From Anaeramoeba flamelloides (lineage: Eukaryota; Metamonada; Anaeramoebidae), in assembly GCA_027625915.1 (NCBI GenBank), contig JANTQA010000026.1:2914001-2978000 (forward strand): DNA of 64,000 nucleotides, given 5' to 3'. The notes under the pieces are model-generated. The model was not told where the DNA came from. It searched no databases and saw nothing but the letters and a program-made list of their open reading frames with translations. Both the position numbers and the translations under genes were made by a program. Every line of letters starts with the position of its first letter. Positions within the stretch are counted from its first letter, which is position 1. This document shows, piece by piece, positions 33,769-45,300 of this stretch.

Positions 33769-35448
33769 TTATTTTTGATCTTGGGCCAAATCAATTTTCC
33801 GAAAGAAATAATATATACAAATTTGAGCTACCCCCAACAAAGCACTTATTGAATTGGGTATTATTTGGACTGCATCTTTGATTTGTATCCCATAATAACA
33901 CCATGTTGTTGAATTAGCTGTTGCTGCACACATGAAATGTATTGGCATTATAGAAGAATCCTTGGTTTGGATTACTTTTTTCTAGAGTTAGGAAATTTTA
34001 AAGTATAGTTTAATGTATATAAAAACTTATAAAATTCAATTGTTAAATAATTATTTTCATTGGATACATTCTATATTGATTTTTAAAAAATCATCAAATG
34101 ATTTTATTTTAAAAGCAAAGAAAAAAAATTAAAAAAAATTTATGGGTTTATTACATCAAAAATAAAATGTAGAATATATCTAAAGAATAAAATTTTTTTG
34201 TTTAAAAGCAAAAAATATAATATTATATACTGGAAAGTATCTTATCAAAAAAACAAAAGGTTTGAGGTTTTACTTATATATAATCTATTTTCAAAAAAAA
34301 ACATAGGAGTTTTTTAAAAAAATATCTTTATATAATTCAATCTTCATATTAAACTTTCTAAAGACACAACATCATTAACAACCATTAACATATTCCTTAT
34401 AACAATTCATTTTGCTTTTTTGTTAGTATGTTATACATTTTACTAAATATATAAAATTTGTCGATCTTTATTTTTTCTGATATTTTTTAGAGGTTGAAAT
34501 TGCTTATTATTATTTTCTTTTCGATCGAAAAAATTGTTTTCCTAACTTGTTTAATCTCAACAATTTTTAAAAAGAAGGGAAAACATATAAATGTTTTTTA
34601 TTGTGTAAAAAAATACTTGGTATCTTGATCATATTTCTAGTTTTTTATTGAAATTGGGTGTAAATTGTTTTCTTTAAAAAGGATACTTTTTTTATTTTCA
34701 TTTTTTTGAAACCATTTAAACTAACATATTTTGAAATCAATACCATAATCATTGATTTAATATATCCTTAATAAAATTAAGCACTATTTTTTTCTGATTA
34801 ATATTTTTCAAAATCTAAGTTCATGACTTAATTCCATTAACCACTGTGATAATTTTTTTTAGAATAAAAACACTCTCAACTTTTGAATATCGAAAATATT
34901 TTTGAAATTACTGTGCACTTTTTTATTTTTTTTTGAAAAATTGGGGTTGAGAAAAGCTTGAAATCAAAGAATAAGTTAATATATTAAATTAGAATGCTTT
35001 TCCAGAGAGTTTATCTTTTGAGTTGAACTTTTTTTTAATTTAACCATTGAAAACTAAAAAAAAACATTTGAAGACCAAATTAGTGCCTTTTGTGAAAAGA
35101 AAATTACCCATAATTTAGAATTTGTTTTAGTAAATGAGTTAAAAAAAGATAGTGTATCGAAAAATATACATAATTTCAAGTGTGAATTTAATGATTTAGG
35201 CAAAAAATGTTTTCAAGAAAAAGTTAAATTGAAACTTTATTTATTTTTATTTTATCATTTAGTTTTTTTAATTGTATTAATGGAAATTATTTAATCAGTT
35301 TTTCATTTTTAGTGTTTTTTGGACAGTAGGGACATATATATATATATTAATATTTATCTAAATTATATATTATTAATGAACGAATAACACCACTGAAAAT
35401 GATCATTTTTTATTAAAGTTAAAAAATAATGAACCTTTTTTTTTTTGG

Positions 35449-35491
<43 letters not shown>

Positions 35492-38400
35492 TATCTACTT
35501 TTATGAGAATTTTTTTTAATATAAATAAGGTAGAAAATCCATATAAACACCATGTATGGAAAATAATACGAATTCATATTTTTTTTATAATTACAGTAAA
35601 AAAAAATATACTTTATAAAAACTTTTTTAGTACCAATTATATTTTATCCTACCAGTAAATTCTCAAAAAAAATTGAAATTAAATTTAAAATAAATTTAAA
35701 AATTCATCTATTATTAAATATCTTTAATATCTAATAAGAATGCTGAAAGAAGTTTATTAACATCCCTATTGACAGTAATTTAAATATAAATTATAATGTA
35801 AATTCCCTAATTGCATTGATTTTCTTTCGTTATCATTTTTTATTTTTCTTTTTAAAATGATAAGAATAGAAATTACAAATTGAAGTCTAATTAATAAATT
35901 AATAAGTTCCCAAAATTCATCAAAAATATTTATCGAAGAAAAAATTTTAATTTTTTTTCTTCGAAAAAAATAAAAAGTAAAAAATATTTTTGAAATTTTC
36001 ATATTATACTACAATTCAAATTTTTTAACGCATCATAATTCAATTTTTGAAAAAAAAAAAATCTTGTTTAATTAATTCTCAAAGAAATATCATATTAGAA
36101 ATATTTATTAATTAAACTACTAATAATTGTTTTAAATTACAACACTCACAAAAATAAAAAATAATTTATTATCAATAGAGATAAATTAAGATAGCTTTTA
36201 AAAATTTTGGATGATTTAACAAAAAAAAAATACATAAGTAAATTTGTTAAGTTCTATTAGGAATATTGATCAATCAAAAAGTTAGATACCCTCAACTAAT
36301 TTTATTTAAGTTCATCTATTCTGAACAACTCAACTTTAACATAATATCAATTGTTGAAAAAAAATTGATCTAACGAAACAAGTTACATAATTCAGCAAAT
36401 GAGATGAAAATTAAAAACTAAAAGATGAAAAAATGATTGAAAGAGTTTTCAAAAATTAAAATTATTTTAATTTGAATGAAATTGTATTGTTTTGATTCTT
36501 TGAACTTTTATAGCTATGTGTAAAAATTTGAATTTTAATTTACTTTCTTTGGAATTGACCAGTTTATTAAAATAATTCTAAAGTCTTGAAATTTAAATTA
36601 AAAAATAAAATTTGAAATTATTTTTAATAATATTAATATTTCTTAATATTAATAGGAAAAAAATACAATATTTTTATTTACTCTAGTGGACAATAAACGA
36701 ATTTTCAAGTCTTGAGAACAATTTCTAAATAAAAATTTATAAATTAGAGTAAATAAGTGGAATCAATTACCCCCCCTAAATTAAGAAAAAAATAATTAAC
36801 CATTTTTTCTAGGGGGTATTTTTTTGATATTTTCCAAATTATTAGTTGATTTTATATATTTTAAACAATTTTTTTCAGAACGATCAGAAAATTTCTTAAC
36901 ATTTTCTGAACCTAAATAATAAAAAAAAAAAAAAAAGTTTAATCATAGAAAAAACTTTCTGGTGTATTAAGTTCAAAAAATATATTAAACTGAATATATT
37001 TTAAATTAAAATTTAATCAAAAAATTAACCTCTGAATTCACATCTTTTTACTCTTTAACTTAAACCATTTGGTTTAAAAACAAATTATATTGCATGATAT
37101 GTTTTATTTCCAAAGATAAATTATGAACAATATAAAATTTTATCGGAAAAAAGGCCAAAGAATTAAACTAAATTTTCAATTTAAACCGTAATTATTTCTA
37201 TTTTTTTAAAAAAATGTTTGAATTTTAAAGATTCACTCTTTGGTGCTTTTTGAGATCTAAAAGATTTTTTATTTTATTTTATTTTTTTGTCATTTTTAAA
37301 ATGGGTTTTGATATAAAGAATGGTACTAGAACCCGACCCAGTTGAATATATATGATCGTCAATCAACCAAAAATTGGATAAAATCGAATTTATTTTTTAC
37401 TCAAAGAAAAGATTTTGTTTAAAATTGAAGAAATTTGATTTTTTGCTATTTTTTCCCTTGTTGAATTTCCTTTTTATTGGGAAGAAGAGTTACTAAGGAG
37501 AAAAATCAAGTCGTTATCTTAAAATACTAGAAGGACAAAACTAGTCTTTATGGGTAACTTGAAAATAAAAAGAAGAGAAAAATACAAAAACTGAAACGAT
37601 CAAAAAAGATTTGATCAAAAAGTAAAAAAAATGGAAGCTACTAAAAAACTACCTCTCAACAAAGCATTCAGGATTTCATAGAAATAATTAAAAAACAAAA
37701 TTTTAAATAAAAGGATCTGTATGTTCATTTTAATAAGTATTCTTGATAAAAATGGACAGTTGTTTTTTTTATTTTTGATTTTTTACCAACTTTCTTTGAA
37801 AAAACCTTTTTTTTTTTGGCGTGTTTTCTAACTTTCTTTTTTTTTTTTTAATTTTTCTTTTTCTTTTTTCAACCAATAAAAATTTTGAACTTGCTCGATT
37901 CCAAAAGATTTTTTTTTCTTTATCATCTAAATTACTAATTTACTATTAGTAATCAGAGTGAGTGCCGTAGAGTGCCTAGATTTTCTAGAATTTAAAAGAA
38001 TGGAGTAAAATCATAGATTTTACTCCATTCTTTTAAATTCTGGAAAACCTAACGAAAAGTGCCTAGGTTTTTTTTAATTTGAGAAATAAACCGAAAATTT
38101 ATTAAATCTTCAGTTTATTTCTTAAATTAAAAAAAACCTAACGGCTGTAAGCGGATCTTTGATTACTCCCTTCGATCAATAAAAAAATAAAAGTAAGAAT
38201 TTTAAAAACTTAGAAATTGAAAGTTATTGAATTTTGATCTTGTAATTACTTTCAAAATTTGGAACAATTTCAAAAAAAAACAAAATTTTTGTCAAGTAAA
38301 AAAAGTGACCACGATTTTTGTACTATTTTGGTTGTGAAATAAATGTTTTTTTTTTATTTTTTCAAGATCGATTTATTAATTCTTTTGAATTCATAATTTT

Positions 38401-39323
38401 TATTGGCACCTAAGAGATTACATGAGGGTACCTGGAGTTCCCCTATTTTCTTAAGAATTAATGTTTGGGTTTGGTAATTGATTTTAAGGATTAAGTTTCT
38501 CAGACAAATGCAAAACTCAAAATTGATAAAATGTTAATATTCCCTTAAATTTAAAATACTTGAATTCGGTGATCGAAGTGAACAAAAAACCAATAAACCT
38601 GAAAGAAAAAATTGTTCATAATAGAAATACGAAGCTTTTTTTTTGATTGTCCCGATTCAAAAATAGATTTCGATAAGGAGTCTAGAAAAGTGTTTATTGA
38701 GGAGAATCTAGAAACAATTAATTAAAGTTACAAAAAGAGAAACTTACAATTGTTGAAAGTGGAGAAGCATTCATACACAAAGATAAAAAAACTACAACAA
38801 AGCCAATTATTTGACTTTTCTTTTTGTCTTCAACATAACCAGCAATAGCCATTAATAAGAAAAAAAAAGACAAACATGAAAAACCAAAAATTTTTGCCTT
38901 TTTTTGATCAACAATTAGTTTGAAAATAAGAGCCAGTGAATAAGCCGAAAAGCAAGCACATAGAGAGCATACCAACAGCACTGTAAAATCTTGTACTAAA
39001 TAACCATAAACTCCCTTTACATTAAAGTCATTTTGTTGGTTCGATTGAACAATAAAAAAAAAAAAGAAAATAAAAGAAAATTTTTTCGATCCAAAAGTTA
39101 ATCAGCAAACTTTTTCAAGTCTTTTTTTTTTGTTTGTTTATGATAGACACAAAAAAAACGATCAAAGTCATACCCATGTTGATGAATTTAATAAATTTAC
39201 AAAGAACATTACACTTTCTTCAAAAGATAGTTTGCTTTTGTTGCGCACAATTGTTCTAATTTTTTTGATGGGTGAAACATAGGTTATAATTGTCAAACAC
39301 GTTGCTATTACTTCGACAATCAT
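33769..39323 (-). CDS. SWEET (MtN3/saliva) sugar transporter, 3 exons
   Basis: Exons on the minus strand are 39323-39174, 39014-38748 and 33981-33769, together 209 residues. Both junctions are phase 0: donor GTATGA with acceptor GTAAAG gives NLLNSSTW|GVYGYLVQDF, and donor GTAAGT with acceptor CTCTAG gives NASPLSTI|KKVIQTKDSSIMP. This is the SWEET layout of two three-helix MtN3 repeats joined by one helix: exon 1 has YVSPIKKI (repeat 1 Pro) and the closing Trp; exon 2 ends with the SPLST motif; exon 3 has the TWCYYGIQIKDAVQIIPN segment of repeat 2. SWEETs are facilitative sugar uniporters in plasma or internal membranes. Exon 3 is too short to stand out alone. Intron 2 is 4766 bases, very long. 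The short C-terminal tail is normal for protist forms. Confidence 0.88.
34380..34770 (+). repeat. Dispersed repeat family J, copy 2 (partial)
   Basis: Blocks such as TTTTTTATTGAAATTGGGTG and AACATATTTTGAAATCAATACC align with J copy 1 near 17000-17110 and with 63440-63560. A C element follows directly at 34770 and appears to interrupt it. No coding potential. Confidence 0.4.
34770..35337 (-). mobile_element. Element family C, copy 2
   Basis: It is the reverse complement of 13719-14292 over its full length with few differences. The ends TATATCCTTAA and TAGGGACATA correspond to the TATGTCCYTAA inverted ends. It lies in the SWEET intron, within or beside a J repeat. It is non-coding. Confidence 0.65.
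36004..36545 (+). mobile_element. MITE family H, copy 3 (degraded)
   Basis: It begins ATTATACTACAATTCAAATT and AACGCATCATAATTC, and ends AGCTATGTGTAAAAATTTGA. Internal blocks align with H copies 1 and 2, for example ATCAATCAAAAAGTTAGATACC. Terminal repeats are poorly conserved. It is more decayed than copy 1. Confidence 0.55.
37962..38142. repeat. Family E hairpin pair (best preserved)
   Basis: Module 1 opens GCCGTAGAGTGCCTAGATTT; its stem GAATTTAAAAGAATGGAGTA is mirrored perfectly after a very short loop and closes with GGAAAACCTAACG. Module 2 opens GTGCCTAGGTTTTTTTTAAT; its stem GAAATAAACCGAAAATTTAT is mirrored with few changes and closes with AAAAAAAACCTAACGGC. The two stems are unrelated in sequence although the ends are shared. 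Confidence 0.7.
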
Positions 39324-39619
39324 TGTTTGTCTTATAAAATTAAAATAAATAAAGTTATTTGGACAGAAATGAATTGAAAAGGTCTGGAATTGAAAATTTG
39401 ATTTTTTGAATGAAAATTTTCAATATTTTATTTAATTAAATTTTTTATTTTTTAAATTTTAGGGTTTTTACCTGGAAAATGATTAATTATCACAATCCAA
39501 GAATGGGTACATATCAAAATAAAATATATTACATCTTTTGGGGCTTATTTATAGGATTTTATATAGAGAAAAAAAAGAAATCTTTGGTATTAGTAAAAAA
39601 TATTAAAAAACTGTTTGAG

Positions 39620-39960
39620 CTTATTTTAAGGTTTATAATACTTGAAGAAGGAAAAAAGAGTATTATCTGTAAGTCTATATTACTTTGGCTCTAAGTGGAT
39701 TGATCTTGTACTTTACATGAATTGTAAATATTGCTTTAAGGTTTATAATTCCTGAAATTTCAGAAAAAAAGATTATCTTGTATTGGGTGTGTCGAATTGT
39801 TAATTTGGTTTCTTATGTGATCGATCTTTAACTTAGTATAAACTTTAATAGTGTATCATAGTTTATTAAAAAATAATATTTCTTTTTATTTTTTCTGAAA
39901 TCCAAATTGTAGATTGTAAGACAATTGGTTTGGAGGTATTTAATGATAAATTTTGAATTT
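39620..39960 (+). mobile_element. Family D, two partial copies in tandem
   Basis: Two one-armed copies follow each other in the same orientation: one starts TTAAGGTTTATAATACTTGA at about 39624, the other TTAAGGTTTATAATTCCTGA at 39737. The second carries the AAAAAAGATTATCTTGTATTGGGTG block of D copy 1 and runs to about 39960. Neither has its opposite arm. Confidence 0.5.
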
Positions 39961-40244
39961 TTGGCTCGTTAATTGAAATTTTCAATTCTTTTTAACTCAA
40001 TTACCAAAAAAAAATACTAATAAAAAGCTTCAAAGAAAATCAAGACTAAATAAATATATAAATTTAAAAGAAAAGATTAAAAATATTATTTTTACACAAT
40101 TCTTATCAATTCAGTAAAAGATCAGAGATTGCTTTTATTTCTTAAATTAAAATTAGTTAAACTGTGATGAAACTCTAAATTGTTTGATTACATTCCTTCC
40201 ATATTCAACGGGGGGGGGTAAACACCCCTAAGAGAAATATCATC

Positions 40245-41300
40245 AATGATAAATAAACATTCCATAATCTGTGATTAATAATTGGTATTCCGGATTGTTA
40301 TTGGGTTTTTTAATATGAAGGAATTATATAAAATCAATAATTTTACTCAATTTGTTTAAATAAAAAAAAAAAAAAAAAAACCTAGACACTACGTCTCAGA
40401 ATGGGACACAAGATAACAGAATTTATATATTTTTTTCATATATCAAAATCTTTTTTATGTTCCTTTTTCTTTTTCAATTTTTTTTTTTCTTTATTACCCT
40501 AAGTTTTCGAGCTATTAAATTTTTGGTACTAAATTCTTGGTAGGTACTATAGATTCCAGAATTTTGATAAATCAGATTAAATAATTTCTGTTAATTGTTT
40601 TAATAGAATAACTTTTTTCCTAGAGTTATTATATCTAAAATTCTTGATATTTTTAATTTTCTATTAAATTCTAATAAATTTATATCTTTTAGATTATGAA
40701 ATAAAATGATTTATATTTTCGTAATATTGATTACAGCAATCAAATTTTTACATATTTCATTGATTATTTTTGGGTGTTTGGTATTCATCTTTATTTTTAC
40801 TGAACTATTGGTATTCATTTAATTTATTTGTTAAAGTTCGGAATTTGAGATATTTGGTGCATGATTTAAATTTTGACTTGTAATTTATATTATACCATAT
40901 AGACTTTTTATTTACAAATTTAAATTTTTAATTTGTTGCCTTGGTTATATTTAAAGATAATTGGTTTTACATAGTTTTCTGTTTATTTAGACTATTAATA
41001 AATTTTCCTACTGAAGAGTTAAACTTTGGGTAAACCTTTCAGTAAATTTCATAATTATTTATACTCTGATTAGAATATAATTAATTTTTTTACTGCGCTT
41101 GTCGTGAATTTTTTATCAAAGCTCTTATGGTTAGAAAACTTGAGGTACTAAAGAAAAAATAATAAAAATAAAGTGAAAACAAAAATTTTTTTAAATAATA
41201 AAAAATATATTATTTCGGGCACCCAGTGCCACACTCTGAGAGTTGTGGGATACCAATTATTAATCACGGAATGTGGAATTTTTATCTATAATGGATAAAC
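40245..41300. repeat. Possible inverted-repeat element of about 1 kb
   Basis: TTCCATAATCTGTGATTAAT, followed by AATTGGTATTCC, at about 40260-40300 is mirrored by GATACCAATTATTAATCACG, followed by GAATGTGGAA, at about 41250-41290. The match covers about 40 bases. The interior is AT-rich with no coding frame. Exact ends are unclear, so this could be two separate copies of a shorter repeat. Confidence 0.35.
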
Positions 41301-41344
41301 TTTCTATTGGATTTTTACTCCTCCTGTGTATTCTGGGGAAGTAT

Positions 41345-41520
41345 CGTCAAGTGCCTAGCTTTTTTTTAATTTAAGAAATAAAAAGAAAATTTTGGAAATT
41401 TTCTTTTTATTTCTCAAATTCAAAAAAAGCTAACGGCGGTTTTCTAGGGTTAGGAATAATTTAGTAAAATCAAGTATTTTACTCAATTCTTTCAAATCCT
41501 GGAAAACCTAACGACAGTGG
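41345..41520. repeat. Family E hairpin pair, module order reversed
   Basis: The first module opens AAGTGCCTAGCTTTTTTTTA, with stem AAGAAATAAAAAGAAAATTT mirrored and closing AAAAAAAGCTAACGGC. The opening C-for-G change (TAGC) is matched by a compensating change at the close (AGCTAACG), so pairing is kept. The second module has stem TAGTAAAATCAAGTATTTTA and closes GGAAAACCTAACG. Confidence 0.65.
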
Positions 41521-42372
41521 ATAGTTTCTATTTGGTCATGAAAATGATAAATTTATTTTTTATATATATTTTAATTATTTTTCTTCTTCTCATTTTTTTA
41601 TTTGATGGTTTTTACTCAATTACTCCTTTCTATTAATAAATAAATAATAAATAAATAAAATATAATTAATTTTTCAAAGCAAAAATTAAAAAATATAAAA
41701 ATAAAAAAATTGAAGTTTTTACGAATATATATGGATTTAATAGAATAATTAATTTAAAATACTAAATATGAATACTCAAACACCTCGCTCACTCTTGAGA
41801 ACTTTTCAAAATCGGTAATAAAAATATTTTAAAAAAAAACTATTATTCTTTATCGTTTTCCTAGAAATTAAAAATAAAAAATATAGAATAATACTATCCT
41901 GGCCGTAGAATGGGTGATATTTATATTAAAGATATCTAATAATTCTAAGTGCTTGTCTTAAAAATTAAAAAAACTAAAATTAAATAAGATAATTGAGAAA
42001 AAACAGCATTGTTCATTTTGATCGTAAATTAAAGATCTCAGAAATTTCCCTGAAAAATCAATAAAAGTGTTAATAAGATTATTCAGAACCTGTTCAATGG
42101 CATCAAAATAACTCCAATTTATTTATAACGATAGATCTTGCAATAAAATAAAAACAAAAAAAAAAAAACAACTTCAAAAAAAAATTGAAAAAACGTACAA
42201 AAATGAGAACAAAATTAAGGTTATATTTATTTCGGACAAAAAAATTTATTTTATCAATCAATTAAATTGTTTTAAAATATAATTAAAATTGATGTCTATT
42301 AAAGACATAAATTAAAATATCCGTTTATTTGATTGTTTTTTTATTTATTTTTTGATGGTTATATAAATCTTT

Positions 42373-45300
42373 CTATATGTTCATATTTTCAAGAAGAAAA
42401 TTCCAAAAAGAATAAAAAACAGAGATTTTCGAATTTTTTCTTATTAAAAGAGCAATATTTTTTTTATCATTATTTTTGATATTCCCTTTTAAAGATACTA
42501 TGTGAAGTTCAAATGTGATATTCTGGTTATTAAAATTTGAAGAGCATAAGTATCTAAATTTATTCATTTTCTTGAATTTTACGCCTATGATTTTAAATTT
42601 CAATAAAAATATTGCCAATAATTGCTTTTTACTTTTAGAGGAAAAGGAGGATTCAAAGCAATCATTTATTGTTTGAGTTTGCTGGTATAACCCATTGAAA
42701 TGGTTATATTGGGTTTGGAAGGGGTTTTGGTTTTTATAGTGAAGTCCCCATTCATTTTTTGTTAAAATATCACTAAAATGCTTTTTGATTGGATGCCTGA
42801 AAAAGGCAAACATGTTTTCAGTTTGTGATCTAATTAATCGATGGTTGTTCTTAGTGTGTTGGCTGGTATTGTAATTGTGGGTGTGGTTGTAGTTATCGCC
42901 ATTGTTGTTGTCATTTTCGTTTTCGTTTTCATTCTCGTTAATGTTTTTATCAAAATTTGTGTCTTTTAAAATATTATTTCTTCTCATTCTAGATCTTTGC
43001 TTTGGGCTGTATTTGTTTGATAAATGATTTTTTTCATTTTTCAAAACAGTTTTCAAATATTTTTGATAATTTGTTTTCATTTTTTCTGTTTTCTTATGAT
43101 CATTTTCCATTTTAAACAAAAACTCATCTTCAGATTTAACTGTGAAATTATTATTTTTTTTAGATTTTTTGATACTTTTGCCAGCATAAAATATATTATA
43201 CATTTTTTTTTCAAATTCAATTTGAGATTGTTCGACATCTTCTTGTTGTTTTTTAATCATTTCAAGCATTTCTAAAAAGTCAATTTTCAAATCCTCATGA
43301 TGAATTGTTTTTGATTTTAATTTTTGTTTGGTATATTGAAATTGGTTTTTTTTCTTTTTTTTTTCTTCTTTTTCTTTTGTTAAATTAAAATGTTTGCTTT
43401 GATTAGAAAAATGATTTTTATTAGAAATTGATTCATGACATTCTTGATACTTTTTTTTGTTGTTTTCAATTTTTTCTTCTTCTTCTTCTTCTTGTTCTTT
43501 TTCTTCTTCATTTTCTTGTTCTTCTTCTTCTTCTTTATTTTCTTCATTTTCTTCATCATCTTCTTCTTTTTCTTTATTTTCTTCTTCTTCTTTATTTTCT
43601 TCTTCTCCTTCTTCTTCTTCTTCTTCTTCTTCTTCTTCTTCTTCTTCTTCTTCTTCTTCTTCTTCTTCTTCTTCTTCTTCATTTTCTTCTTCTTTTTCAT
43701 TTTCATTTTCTTCTTCTTTTCTGATATAAACCCCTTTATTTGAGTTATACTTTTGAATTATCATTTGGTTATTATTGTTTTTTAAAGAATTATTTGGGAC
43801 ACATTTATTCTTATCTTTGATTTGTAAAAGAAGATATGTTAATAATGAATTATTTAATTTTTGATCATTTGTCAAAAGTTGTTGAATAAGGGATTTTTTT
43901 TCCAATTTATTTAATTTCATTTGAGAAATTATATTATAATTTATATTATTGTTATTGTTCCCATTCCCATTGGAGTTCATTATTTTGGTGTTTTTATACA
44001 TTTTTTTGTCTTTTTTAAAAGGGTGAAATAATTTGTCATTTTTTAGTTGTTGAAAAGAGATTCTTTTTTTTGGATCAAATTGTAACATTTTAAGCATGAT
44101 TTTTTGGAAATTTTGATCTAATTTTTGGAAGGCATCCATTTTTTTTAAATTGTCCAAAAGTGATTGCTTATTATAAAGATCATAAGTTGTTAATTTACCA
44201 AGTGAAATATATAGAACACAAAGTCCAATTAAGTAAACACTTGATGTTGGTGTAGGTTCAATGGATTTGTCTTCAAATTCTGGTGCGCTGAAAAAGCAAT
44301 GTGATCCAAAGCAGTTTTGATGTAATTTTGTTAAGGTAAAATCTGATAAATCACAAAGCTGAAACATTATTTTTTGTTTTTTTGGATTAAAGTATATTTT
44401 TTTGGGATTCAAAAAGCCAAAGTAATATTCTTTTTTGTGTAAAAACGAAAAAACTATTAAATAGGAAGAATTTTAAGTTTTTAAAAGTAGAAATAATTTA
44501 TTAATTTATTTGTTTATTTTTTTTGAATATTCACTTTTTTACAATGGTGTATTTTTTGGTTTTTAATTACTGAAAAATTCAAATATATTTTATAAAATTT
44601 TTGGTTCAATTTCCCATTTTGTAATCTATTAGCTTAACTTTTAAAACAACTCCAACAGAAAGTACATTTTGAAGTACACCAATTTTACAAATTTTGTTAA
44701 AATTTAAATGAATAAAATACCTTCTTTAAAGCTTGTGTAAAACCATTTGTAAAATGGAAAATGAAGTGAAAATTTTCAGATATTTATTTGAATTTATTGG
44801 TATTAAAAAAAAATATGTTGTTCTTATTTCAAGTTTTCAAAAGTCAAGAGAATTCTCGGTATAGGATTATTTTAGATTTTAAATCTATTTGTTGGTTTTA
44901 ATCTGCACTTTCTACTGGTATTTGAATGAAAAATGGTAACAATTTCACTGCATTTTCAATTTCCTTATTTGAAATAGAACCACAAACTAACAACCTACTT
45001 CTTTGAAAACTCTATTCTATAAAAGTAAAAATCCTGAAAAAGGAAGTGAAAATTTTTTCCTATTTATAATTCAAATACCAGTATTAAGGGATTAGCGTCT
45101 ACCAAGGAGAAGCCTAGGATCAAAGTATTTTGTTATTGGGCCAAATCAAATTCGTGTTACATGGTTCAAATGTCTCTAAAAAATCGATTGCAAAGTAGTA
45201 ATATTTGTTGATCTCATCAATTAAAAATGATCTATGTATTAGTAAAAAACCCAGCAAACTCAGAATAAAATCTGCATTTCGCCATAAATTTTATGATTGA

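Larger units (their letters stand above)
33982..38747. other. 4.8 kb intron 2 of the SWEET gene
   Basis: It runs on the minus strand from GTAAGT at 38747 to CTCTAG at 33982. It contains J copy 2 (about 34380-34770), C copy 2 (34770-35337), a TA microsatellite (35458-35487), H copy 3 (36004-36545), a small hairpin with TACCCCCCTA/TAGGGGGTA arms near 36760-36815, and an E hairpin pair (37962-38142). No gene is supported within it. Confidence 0.75.
39324..42372. other. Intergenic region between the SWEET and pseudokinase genes
   Basis: Both flanking genes are on the minus strand. It holds two family D fragments (about 39620-39715 and 39736-39960), a possible 1 kb inverted-repeat element (about 40245-41300), an E hairpin pair (41345-41520) and a K-like remnant (about 42005-42215). 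Open frame 39479-39694 is part of the D repeats and is not a gene. Confidence 0.55.

Noticed and set aside
35458-35487. AT microsatellites here and near 14868, 16591, 33736 and 53578 as possible regulatory sites
   Set aside because: Simple AT runs are expected at this base composition and show no fixed position relative to genes.
42005-42215. A fourth complete K element
   Set aside because: Only scattered blocks (GATCTTGCAATAAA, CATTGTTCATTTTGATC) match and neither end is present; noted as a remnant only.
43380-43743. Several long overlapping frames on both strands (poly-Lys, poly-Phe, poly-Leu, poly-Ser)
   Set aside because: They are shadows of the GAA/TTC repeat that encodes poly-Glu in the pseudokinase.
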